From positions 1 through 17,855 of the forward strand of contig JADFZC010000016.1 in the NCBI GenBank assembly GCA_015232735.1: a stretch of 17,855 nt of DNA. The letters are read 5' to 3'. This DNA comes from Oligoflexales bacterium (GTDB taxonomy: Bacteria; Bdellovibrionota; Oligoflexia; Oligoflexales; Oligoflexaceae). Below the pieces are notes generated by a model that saw only the letters and a program-made list of their open reading frames with translations, was not told the DNA's origin and searched no databases. The number at the start of each line of letters is the position of its first letter. Positions within the stretch are counted from its first letter, which is position 1. A program made the position numbers and the translations under genes. Positions 7,449 through 14,800 of this stretch are shown here, in pieces.

Positions 7449-7724
7449 TTAATTTCCAAAGTCGTTCTCTGCTTGAAGATCCATCTTTTCTTGAGCGATA
7501 CCGCTTCCGGACTTTCTTCCTCGTTTCATTTGCTTTAATTCTTCGATTCCTGCCTGACGGAACCTGGCTTTCCGGCGGTAAAAGAGGTTTGGGGCAATCC
7601 CCTCTTTGCGACAAAGTTCGGCGGTATTGCCTTTTCTCTCGGCTTCGAAGATAAGCTCTGCGATCATCTCCGGGCTTCGACGTATTCTTTTCTTCTTTTG
7701 TTTTTGTAGGTCTGCTTTCATCAT
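7449..7724 (-). pseudogene. Transposase OrfA, IS3-type, truncated or frameshifted
   Basis: A 91-codon frame starting at ATG 7724 (AAAGGAAACC just upstream serves as ribosome binding site). Residues 10-55 form a helix-turn-helix of the Transposase_8/IS3 OrfA type: RRSPEMIAELIFEAERKGNT, then AELCRKEGIAPNLFYRRKAR, followed by KQMKRGRKS. In IS3-like elements this DNA-binding subunit is joined to the DDE integrase OrfB by frameshifting. The reading frame ends early at AENDFGN; a shift of one base near 7460 would continue as ERLWKL, which looks like the missing leucine-zipper start, so a frameshift is likely. No OrfB follows. The element is dead. A possible terminus, TGGACACGGAGG, lies at 7762-7751 (minus). 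Confidence 0.7.
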
Positions 7725-7816
7725 AATGGTTTCCTTTACTTGACATATGTCCTCCGTGTCCAGAGGCAAGGAAACCATGCTAAAAAATTCAGGATGTTAG
7801 GTCTGAACTGACATAA

Positions 7817-8986
7817 AAACCTATCTTATATTTTGATGGAGTTTGTGTCGAACGAGCCCGGACAGCACAGTATCTCGGAACGATTGAAAAATTGATTGAG
7901 ATGGCGGAAGGAGGTGGCCGCGAAGAGGTGAGGCAAATAGATTGCGTTGATGAGGGGGGTGTATCTGTTCTTTGTAAAATCGCTGATGAGTTGGGTGTCA
8001 AGGATATTATCGACTCGATTTACCCTAAGCGTAAACAAGGGATGACTGTCGGTGACAATGTTCTCATCGCGGCGTTAAATAGGGCATTGGCCGCTACATC
8101 AAAATCAGAAATGAAAGAATGGGTGGACTCTACCGCTTTACATCTCTATTTACCGATGGATGGAAAAAAACTCGAATCTCAAAATTTTTGGGATCATTTC
8201 AATAAAATTAGTGCGGAACAAGTAGAAAAAATCAGTGATACCATTGCAAGGAAAGTTGCAGAACTTGAAAAAATCGATCTCGATTGTCTCATCTATGACA
8301 CCACCAATTATTTCAATTATTGGGACGTGACGACACCATCTGAACTGGCAAAGATGACGAAATCCAAAAGCGGCAAAGATCATCTTAGACATATCGGACT
8401 TGCTGCAACCTTGGATAGGCAGTGGGGAGTTCCCTTATTTTATCGATTGTATCCAGCTAACGACTATGACTCAAAAGTCTTCAGCAACTTGATTGACGAC
8501 CTTTTTAAGCAGATTAATCATGTCAAAACTGATAAAAAAAGCGTTACTCTCGTCATTGACAAAGGCAATAACTCTGAAGAACTTATTCAAAAACTCGATA
8601 AGAGCCGATACCATTTCCTAGGAACCCGCAGCCCTTATCATCATAAGGATCTTTGTCGGATCAGCCTCGATGAATATTCAGACATTGAGCTCAATGAAAC
8701 CAAAAAAGTCCAGACTTATGAAGCCAGGAGTGAACTCTATGGCCAAATTAGGCGCATCATTCTCGTTTTAAATAACGCTACATATCAACGTCAGCTTCAT
8801 CGAATGGATCGTCATATTGAGCAGGCTAAAACGGAACTGTCATTTTTCAAACGCAAAGCCAAAGGTGCTTACGGCCGTTCGACTATAGAATCTATTGAAC
8901 GCCAAGCAGATGAAATCCTGCAACATCCCATTGCATTTGCCCCAACCTTGGCAAAAATATGGACAATTCTTAAAAAAGCATGTTAA
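7817..8986 (+). pseudogene. IS1634-family (IS4 superfamily) transposase, truncated at both ends
   Basis: The frame is open from 7817, just after a stop, and has no ATG; the peptide begins with a family-like stretch (ERARTAQYLGTIEKLIEMAE), so the normal first 30-40 residues are missing. It runs through DEGGVSVLCKIADELGV, a first catalytic-Asp region (CLIYDTTNYFNYW) and a second (VTLVIDKGNNSEEL), then a helical RQLHRMDRHIEQAKTEL section, and stops at 8986. The family is usually about 550 residues; the last 150-200, which carry the catalytic Glu (YRxxWxIE region), are absent. It therefore cannot transpose. Its left edge abuts the IS3-type relic and its right edge abuts the SET gene promoter region. 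Confidence 0.8.
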
Positions 8987-9056
8987 TTTAAGATATTGCA
9001 CTAATACATCGGCACAGGTAAGCTATCTTTATCAATAGTTGTCATTGGAGCATAAT

Positions 9057-9623
9057 ATGAAATACAGTGCAGAAGAGATTCTAAGTAGCGGATCGTCATA
9101 CTTTCCAACACTGGCCGATGAATTTTACAGTTTCAGCAAACGCTGGATGCCTGATAAAAAATACTATGGTGTATTTGCCGATGAGCCAATTGTCGAAGGC
9201 AGCGTTATCGCCAGGGGGGGCGGCAAACTGGTTGGTTTCGATCATATCTCTGAAAAGGAGATGAATTTTTCTGTTCTGATGGGTGAAGGCATTTATGCAG
9301 TCCCAATTGACATGAACAACTTGGAAACCTTTTGGTTTGTCAATCATTCCTGCTCACCGAATGTGGCAAGGATAGGCGGTCTCATATTCGTAGCCAAAAA
9401 AGCAATACAGGCAGGAGATGAAATAACAATAGACTATGCTCCTCTTGCAGCTTCAATCTCTGAAAAGGAAAAATGGTCTATGGAATGCAATTGCGCAAGC
9501 GAAAATTGCAGGCGGATCATCTCATCAGAGGATTGGAAAAATCCCTCTCTGGTATCCAGACTCTGGCCGGAATGGCTTCCCTTTATTCAAAAACTCATTG
9601 TCAATAACTCTCATATCGGGTGA
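9057..9623 (+). CDS. SET-domain protein lysine methyltransferase with post-SET zinc motif
   Basis: A 188-residue cytoplasmic protein expected to transfer methyl groups from SAM to lysine of a protein. The start is ATG 9057 because GGAG lies 7 nt upstream; a TTG 18 nt earlier is less likely. The SET core is complete: YYGVFADEPIVEGSVIARGG (37-56, SAM-binding Gly loop region), FVNHSCSPN (94-102), and AGDEITIDYAPL (119-130, with the Tyr of the active site). A post-SET CxCx4C (Cys144, Cys146, Cys151) together with Cys99 of NHSC supplies the four zinc ligands known from eukaryotic SET enzymes. Bacterial SET proteins are sporadic and include secreted chromatin effectors, but no signal peptide is seen here. 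It lies 9 bp before the hybrid kinase, probably one operon. Target unknown. Confidence 0.88.
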   Translation: MKYSAEEILSSGSSYFPTLADEFYSFSKRWMPDKKYYGVFADEPIVEGSVIARGGGKLVGFDHISEKEMNFSVLMGEGIYAVPIDMNNLETFWFVNHSCSPNVARIGGLIFVAKKAIQAGDEITIDYAPLAASISEKEKWSMECNCASENCRRIISSEDWKNPSLVSRLWPEWLPFIQKLIVNNSHIG

Positions 9624-9632
9624 AAAAGAAAT

Positions 9633-11981
9633 ATGAAATTGATACTGGCTATTTTGTATATTCTTATGCCGACTGTACTCGCATCAAAACTGATGTTGGA
9701 CAACTATTTCATTACAGGTCATCATGCCCATTTGTCCGAGTTGGGGATAGTTCTGGTTTTCTTCTATGCCCTCCTAAAAGAATCCTGTGAGAACAGGTCC
9801 GAGAACATTATCATGGCAATTTCGTTTTTAGGCCTTTTGTTTGCGGATCTGGTATATACATTCACCGTTATGCTGCCAAACAGGGAGAGCCTGTTGATCG
9901 TCCAGGTAAGCAATTTCGGATATACTGTTTTAATGCTGGGACAGACCATATTGGTATTGAGAGACATACTATTCTTTCACTTTCGAAAGGAACCATGGTC
10001 TCTGGCAATAATCGTCCTTTTAGCTGTAGCCTTCAATATCCTGAACATGAAATATATTACCATGCCCATTATAGAAAAAGGTGGTTTTGCGACTACTTTT
10101 CAGATAGCACATGACATCTTTTACTCATTCCTTTCAAGCGTGATTTGCGCTGTTTTCATCCCCTATGTTTTCCGCAGTGTAAATTTTCACTCCATGTCAT
10201 ATGGATTGATGTTTCTTTTGATGTGCATGTCGGATTTTGCAATCAGAATGCAAACCGCATCCGCCAAAAGCGAGCAGATCCTGTACGGTTTTGAGCATGG
10301 ATGGGAAATAGGAGTGGCTTCAATATTCATGCTGGTTCTCTGGAAAAGAAAGGCACCCGGTTTTAAGTCAACCGATATTGCTCCTCTGAGAAGTCTTCGT
10401 GCAATGCTAGCGCTTGCAATAGCGGCAAGCCTTTTCATCTCATTGGTATTAATGTTCATTGTCAGGCTCTTTCAATTGCGTGATGCCTACAACCTAACAA
10501 ATTTTTTATTGATCATTCTAGCAACGGTCCTGTGGTCAAATGCCATTGCTCTTTACTTTTCACTCAGCGTAACCAATATAAGCAGTCTGGTAGACGAGCC
10601 CCTTAAAAAAATCACTGAAGCTCTAAGCCCAGAGTTGGCAGATCATCGTTTTCCCTATGTGTCCCATACGACGAAAATTGAAGAGATAGACTCAGTTATC
10701 AACAAATATAACATAGTTGCAAAAAAAGCAAACCAGCTGATTGAGGAGGTGATAGAAAAATCACGCCTTGCAGCAATATCCAGAACAACCCAGATGCTGG
10801 CACATGATGTACGAAAACCATTTTCCATAATAAAACTTGGCCTTGATCAGCTCTGCGAGGCAAAGGACATGATGAGTATCAGAAACATATTGAAAATTTT
10901 TATTCCGGAAATAGATAAATCGTTGAGATCAGTTCAGGGGATGATCAACGACATCATGGAGGTCGGACGCGCTGCCGCCCCAAAAATGGAAAATGTGGCA
11001 ATTGAATCCATTCTGGAATCCACTTTGTCTGATCTTTGCAGGGTTTATGAAAATACTGACATACAAATCAATTATGAATTTGCGCATAAACATATGCTGA
11101 ACGTAGATTCACTGAAGATGTCAAGGGTATTTGCAAATATTATTGGGAACGCATTTCAAGCTATGAATTATTCCGGAAGTCTATGGATAAGAACAACAGA
11201 GGAAGAAGGAATGATGACTGTCTGCATCGGAAACAGCGGATCTTTCATAAGCGAAGATGACATGCATGACCTTTTTGAAGCGTTTTTTACCAAGAACAAG
11301 CATGGCGGAACTGGTCTAGGGCTTGCTATTGCACACAAAATTATAACGAGTCACGGAGGAAGAATCTGGTGTGAATCATCCAGTGAAAAACGGACTGTTG
11401 AGTTTTTCTTCACTCTGCCGACAGACATCACCCAGCAGAACAGGACGACATCCATATTGTTTAAAAACACCAAAGACATTCGAGAGGAAATAAATATTTC
11501 AACCTTATCATTTCCGCAGGGCGAAGATGCCGTATTCAACGTCATCGACCATACGATCTATGAAAAAACCATTCAAAAACATAGTCAAGAGCTTGGCAGA
11601 AAGATAAAAATTGCCATTATCGATGATGAGGCTGTATACAGGAATTCATTAAAGGAACTCATCGAAAAAAACGATAATGTAAAAAATTATGTTGAGTCGA
11701 GATTCTTTTCCTCATCATCTTCTCTTCTGGAGGCATTTTCGTCGGAATCTTTCGATTTTCTCATCTGCGATATCGATCTCGGCCCCGATTCGCTCGATGG
11801 CTACGAAATTTTAAGGAGAATAAGGATTAAGGGGCATAAGACAATCATTTGTGTACATTCGAATAGATCTCTTCCTGAGGACTATACGATGTCCATAGAG
11901 CTCGGTGCACAATCCTTCCTTACCAAACCGATGACATATCTCCATTTTTTGAAGTTTATAAGCAGTACCCTTCCGATTTAG
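9633..11981 (+). CDS. Membrane hybrid histidine kinase with C-terminal receiver
   Basis: A 782-residue sensor. Residues 1-315 hold about nine hydrophobic helices and little periplasmic domain, so the signal is probably sensed in or at the membrane. A linker (316-375) leads to the H-box LAHDVRKPFS with the phosphorylatable His391, then the N-box ANIIGNAFQAMN (501-512), a G1 region reading GNSGSF (533-538; Asn where most kinases have Asp), an F-box FEAFFTK and the G2 box GGTGLGLAI (558-566). After a 60-residue spacer a receiver domain (658-782) shows the acidic pair D664/D665, phosphoacceptor D713 (LICDIDL), S743 and K765. No output or HPt domain is present, so phosphate must pass to another protein or the receiver gates the kinase. 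Poor ribosome binding site; translation is likely coupled to the SET gene 9 bp upstream. Confidence 0.92.
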   Translation: MKLILAILYILMPTVLASKLMLDNYFITGHHAHLSELGIVLVFFYALLKESCENRSENIIMAISFLGLLFADLVYTFTVMLPNRESLLIVQVSNFGYTVLMLGQTILVLRDILFFHFRKEPWSLAIIVLLAVAFNILNMKYITMPIIEKGGFATTFQIAHDIFYSFLSSVICAVFIPYVFRSVNFHSMSYGLMFLLMCMSDFAIRMQTASAKSEQILYGFEHGWEIGVASIFMLVLWKRKAPGFKSTDIAPLRSLRAMLALAIAASLFISLVLMFIVRLFQLRDAYNLTNFLLIILATVLWSNAIALYFSLSVTNISSLVDEPLKKITEALSPELADHRFPYVSHTTKIEEIDSVINKYNIVAKKANQLIEEVIEKSRLAAISRTTQMLAHDVRKPFSIIKLGLDQLCEAKDMMSIRNILKIFIPEIDKSLRSVQGMINDIMEVGRAAAPKMENVAIESILESTLSDLCRVYENTDIQINYEFAHKHMLNVDSLKMSRVFANIIGNAFQAMNYSGSLWIRTTEEEGMMTVCIGNSGSFISEDDMHDLFEAFFTKNKHGGTGLGLAIAHKIITSHGGRIWCESSSEKRTVEFFFTLPTDITQQNRTTSILFKNTKDIREEINISTLSFPQGEDAVFNVIDHTIYEKTIQKHSQELGRKIKIAIIDDEAVYRNSLKELIEKNDNVKNYVESRFFSSSSSLLEAFSSESFDFLICDIDLGPDSLDGYEILRRIRIKGHKTIICVHSNRSLPEDYTMSIELGAQSFLTKPMTYLHFLKFISSTLPI

Positions 11982-12051
11982 ATACGAAAGTACAAATTGT
12001 TAAACATAATATTTTTCCCCGCAAGGCCTTCTTTAAATAGGTTAATCACTT

Positions 12052-12101
12052 CCAAAGTGATACATGATAATTCTTTTACCGATTATCATGTATCATTGTG
12101 G
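12052..12101 (+). repeat. Long hairpin, 14-bp perfect arms extendable to 20
   Basis: TGATACATGATAAT (12058-12071) and its exact reverse complement (12082-12095) are separated by 10 bp. Allowing a G-T pair and one mismatch the stem extends to 12052-12101. It lies 70 bp after the hybrid kinase stop and 90 bp before the next ORF. It is AT-rich and has no following U-tract, so it is a poor intrinsic terminator; an RNA structure or binding site is equally possible. Confidence 0.65.
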
Positions 12102-12160
12102 AAGGATTGAACCTTAAAGGGAAAACCTTGCTGATAAATAACATTATGTATATTAATCGA

Positions 12161-12179
12161 TTCTTTTGAATCAAAAGAA
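12161..12179 (+). promoter_or_regulatory. Inverted repeat just before the small ORF's ribosome binding site
   Basis: TTCTTTTG and CAAAAGAA (8-bp arms, 3-bp spacer) end where the AAAGG ribosome binding site (12179-12183) of the small ORF begins. Either a repressor site or a weak RNA hairpin masking the site would fit; neither is shown. Confidence 0.35.
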
Positions 12180-12190
12180 AAGGTAATTTT

Positions 12191-12424
12191 ATGAAATTTA
12201 AAAATGCGGCAGGAGTGAGCGGGATATTAATACCCTGCTTAAACGGGAGAGAATTTTATTTCAGAGTCTATGAAAAAGATGAAAATAGGGAGTATGTTGG
12301 AGAGGAAAAGTTCACAGATTACAAAATGTATCAATTTCCCTCAAGGACTTTAGTAATGCTAATCTTAGCCCGTAGATTTTTAATTTTTGTTCGTAAGACA
12401 AGTTTGAACATCTGCGTCGCATGA
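12191..12424 (+). CDS. Small hypothetical protein, possibly 3'-truncated
   Basis: A 77-codon ORF with a reasonable ribosome binding site (AAAGG, 7 nt from the ATG). The first 46 residues look like a folded beta-rich protein (SGILIPCLNGREFYFRVYEK, then a charged segment to FTDYKM). The remaining 30 are low-quality (basic, hydrophobic, LILARRFLIFVRK), as if the original C-terminus had been replaced after a deletion near 12330. No family recognised. It is separated from the hybrid kinase by a large hairpin, so it is probably expressed on its own if at all. Confidence 0.45.
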   Translation: MKFKNAAGVSGILIPCLNGREFYFRVYEKDENREYVGEEKFTDYKMYQFPSRTLVMLILARRFLIFVRKTSLNICVA

Positions 12425-12499
12425 CCGAGTCTCCGTGAATTTTTCTTTTCATTTCAGTGGATTCCTAATTTTAGGTTGTAGCGTAAGGCAAATATGGGG

Positions 12500-12558
12500 G
12501 ATTATACTGTGAGAAGAGGAATAACTGCACCGTCTACGGTGATGAAAAAGCCGACCTC
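12500..12558 (-). pseudogene. Fragment of a second AAA_14/DUF4143 ATPase gene
   Basis: Minus-strand translation gives EVGFFITVDGAVIPL, matching EVDFVIAVDGAMIPL (residues 378-392) of the intact ATPase at 13098-14423. Over the best 43 bp, 35 bases agree with 13280-13322. The fragment abuts the stop codon of the GNAT gene at 12558 and breaks off at about 12500, followed by an in-frame stop. It is a gene relic from a paralogous copy, not a shadow. Confidence 0.7.
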
Positions 12559-13055
12559 TAAGGATGACCTATCAGCTTAACCATTTCGATTATATTCAAA
12601 TACTTCTCTTTATCAATTTTCAAGCGATCTTTCTTTTCGACTTCCAGTGAAAATCCAAATCTTTTGTACAGTTTGAATGCCGGATTATCCTGAATGACAG
12701 ATAGCTCCATCCTTCTTATGTTGTTGGCAACTGCCCATTTTTCAGCTTCTAAAAGCAACCTTGAACCTATACCTTTACCACGGTACTGCTTTGATACTGA
12801 CATTGAAAGCTCACAATTGTGGCTAAGCTGCTGATGCATTTGTTTTCGTATCGTACACATCCCCGTTAATACCCCATCATCTTCTGAAACCAGCATAATG
12901 CTACTTATGCCATCAAAGGTCTTCAAAAACTCTTTTTGCATCTCGAGTGTTGGAACAGGATTTTGAAGAATATAAGGCAACTTTTCCGCAAGCAGATTTT
13001 CATACATGGTTCGAAGTATTTCTGCATCGTTTAGGTTTGCGGGTCTTATTATCAT
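12558..13055 (-). CDS. GNAT-family N-acetyltransferase
   Basis: A 165-residue cytoplasmic enzyme expected to move an acetyl group from acetyl-CoA to an amine. GGAG lies 8 nt before the ATG at 13055. The fold runs IIRPANLNDAEILRTMYENL (beta1-alpha1), IMLVSEDDGVLTGMCTI (beta2-beta3), ELSMSVSKQYRGKGIGSRLL (beta4 and motif A; the acetyl-CoA loop Q90-YRGKGIG-97), then RMELSVIQDNPAFKLYKRFGF (motif B, with the N124 region and Tyr130). The substrate is unknown; single-domain GNATs of this size can modify proteins, antibiotics or metabolites. It lies 42 bp downstream of the AAA ATPase gene on the same strand but has its own ribosome binding site. Its stop codon coincides with the edge of an ATPase-gene relic, so its last residues may have been changed by a rearrangement. 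Confidence 0.88.
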   Translation of the reverse strand: MIIRPANLNDAEILRTMYENLLAEKLPYILQNPVPTLEMQKEFLKTFDGISSIMLVSEDDGVLTGMCTIRKQMHQQLSHNCELSMSVSKQYRGKGIGSRLLLEAEKWAVANNIRRMELSVIQDNPAFKLYKRFGFSLEVEKKDRLKIDKEKYLNIIEMVKLIGHP

Positions 13056-13097
13056 TTTTATTTCTCCATATTATTTTCGTAAAAAGTCAGACCCAAA

Positions 13098-14423
13098 TCA
13101 TTCCACGCTTGTGATTGCTTTTGACCATACCAATTCTGCCGCATAGAGAGGGATTCTGATAATCCTGTCAGAAATGAAAAAGTTTTCTTCTGACAGTTTA
13201 ATCCCTCTTTTTATTTTTTTCTCATCCAAAAAAATATGAAGGCTTTTCATTTTGCCTCCACTGCCCGATTTGACTTCGAGAGGAATCATTGCACCATCTA
13301 CAGCGATGACAAAATCGACCTCGGCACTGCTTCCGCGAGCTTCCCTATGCCAGTAGAAGATATCAGGCCTTGTGTGCGAAGGGCTTCCTTTGACAAGTTC
13401 ACAGCACACGAAAATTTCAGCGAGAGCACCTTTATTGATAATATTCTGGAAATCCATAAGGACATATTTTGAAAGATCAAGGCCGAGGATCCTCTGCATG
13501 ATTCCGACATCAAACATAGCCATTTTGAATAGATTTGGAGTTATCTGAGCGCCAAGAGGAACTCCTCCCGCAGATGTATGGCAGATTTTATAGGTCAGTC
13601 CGGCCTTTATTAAAAGCTCAAGGGCAATCTTGTAGGTCGATGAACGTTCGTCAGAGATACTAGCATACTTAAATTTTCCACCGGCCTGAAAGGCGATCGA
13701 GCGAAACACTTCGGTTAATCGATCGATGGGCGGATTTTTTTTATATTTGGCGAAATCATCGAAGTAGGTAAGAAGAAGGCCATCGATGATCTTTTGGCAA
13801 TCAAGGAGCCCCTTCCCTTCAATATAGCTCTTTACAACCTCAGGCAATCCGCCGATTAACAGGTAGGTTTTTAGAAGCTCCAGCAGCTTCAAATGAATAA
13901 CATCCGAGAGAGGATTTTTAAAGGAGGCCTCGTGAATAGCCCTGACAAGGTCAGGGGAATCATGGGCCATAAGAAACTCGTGAAAACTCATCGGATACAT
14001 GAAAAGCGACTCAATTCGTCCAACCCCATAGGATGGGATTTCAGAGAGAGCAAATTCCAAAAGAGATCCTGCGGCAATCAAATGCAGTTCAGGCATCTTT
14101 TCGTAGAAAAACCGAAGAGATCTGATGGCCTCGGGACAAGCTTGGAGCTCATCAAAAAAAAGGAGTGTTGAACCCGGTTTGATCTGCGAACCGAAATAGA
14201 GAGAGAGCTGTTCAATGATTTTTTGAGGGGTGAGGGAGTCCTGAAAGAATTTTTTGATACTCGAATGTTCCTCAAAATTCACTTCTACAAAATTGGCAAA
14301 ACGGCGGCCGAACTCCCGAACAGAATAGGTCTTCCCTACTTGTCTTGCGCCTCTCAAAAGAAGGGGTTTTCGTTTGGAATTTGTCCGCCAATTTTCAAGT
14401 TTGGTATTTATAATTCTTTCCAT
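13098..14423 (-). CDS. AAA_14/DUF4143 ATPase
   Basis: A 441-residue cytoplasmic ATPase, typical length for the family. The N-terminal AAA domain has Walker A GARQVGKT (25-32), Walker B LLFFDE (87-92) followed by LQACPEAIRSLRFFYE, and AAGSLLEFAL (117-126), the sensor region characteristic of AAA_14. A winged-helix-like middle (TEVFRSIAFQAGG, ISDERSSTYKIALELLIKAG) leads to the DUF4143 C-terminus, which carries a PD-(D/E)xK-like arrangement: AEVD (D380) and PLEVK (E393, K395). The family is widespread in bacteria and archaea, often multicopy and horizontally moved; function is not established. No good ribosome binding site precedes the ATG at 14423. Upstream are four motifs at about 33-bp spacing. 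A GNAT gene follows, then a fragment of a second such ATPase. Confidence 0.9.
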   Translation of the reverse strand: MERIINTKLENWRTNSKRKPLLLRGARQVGKTYSVREFGRRFANFVEVNFEEHSSIKKFFQDSLTPQKIIEQLSLYFGSQIKPGSTLLFFDELQACPEAIRSLRFFYEKMPELHLIAAGSLLEFALSEIPSYGVGRIESLFMYPMSFHEFLMAHDSPDLVRAIHEASFKNPLSDVIHLKLLELLKTYLLIGGLPEVVKSYIEGKGLLDCQKIIDGLLLTYFDDFAKYKKNPPIDRLTEVFRSIAFQAGGKFKYASISDERSSTYKIALELLIKAGLTYKICHTSAGGVPLGAQITPNLFKMAMFDVGIMQRILGLDLSKYVLMDFQNIINKGALAEIFVCCELVKGSPSHTRPDIFYWHREARGSSAEVDFVIAVDGAMIPLEVKSGSGGKMKSLHIFLDEKKIKRGIKLSEENFFISDRIIRIPLYAAELVWSKAITSVE

Positions 14424-14800
14424 TTGATAATATTACCATATTTATAAGTCATATGCAAAAATCGAGGTTATGATTATAGTTATACAAGCACAAATCAAGG
14501 ATAATGATACTTAATTGTACGTAAATATCAAGGTTGTTTGACTAAGAATTGTGCTAAAATCGAGGAAACTCTAATTTTGTTAGGGAAAATAATGAGTTAA
14601 TTGCTTTGATGTATATAATGCTGCGTATTGACTCTGAATTTTTCTCTTAAGTTAAGGGATCTCTTATTTTAGGATATGGCGTTATCCCAAAATATAAAAT
14701 TTCTTATTTTAGCCTAAATCCGAAAGATCGCATTTATAAAAATGACCGAATAATGGAAATATCAACAGAAATGAGAATTTTTCTCACTCACCCAAATTAA
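14424..14800. other. AT-rich gap of 377 bp upstream of the ATPase gene
   Basis: No gene is seen. The part nearest the ATPase (14459-14565) holds four regularly spaced direct motifs, listed separately. TCTTATTTTAG occurs twice, at 14662-14672 and 14702-14712, 40 bp apart. The right side approaches the decayed IS1380-type transposase; the element's left terminus should lie here but I could not define it. Confidence 0.5.
14459..14565 (-). repeat. Four phased direct motifs (CCTYGATWT on the minus strand), 32-33 bp apart
   Basis: On the plus strand AAATCGAGG (14459-14467), AAATCAAGG (14492-14500), ATATCAAGG (14525-14533) and AAATCGAGG (14557-14565) recur at intervals of 33, 33 and 32 bp. Similarity extends past the core: on the minus strand units 1 and 4 agree at about 20 of 32 positions, including CCTCGATTTT, GCA and CTTA. 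The spacing is about three helical turns, putting the sites on one DNA face. They lie 36-142 bp before the ATPase start, suiting an operator or iteron-like array. Confidence 0.55.

Noticed and set aside
7411..7746. 111-codon minus-strand frame over the OrfA relic
   Set aside because: Mostly an out-of-frame shadow; only its last 20 codons (ERLWKL onward) may be the frameshifted end of OrfA, noted there.
12558..13055. GNAT as a toxin of a toxin-antitoxin pair
   Set aside because: No small ribbon-helix-helix or other antitoxin gene is adjacent; the neighbour is a full-size AAA ATPase.
14459..14565. CRISPR array
   Set aside because: Only a 9-10 bp core is conserved, there are four units, no long identical repeat and no cas gene.
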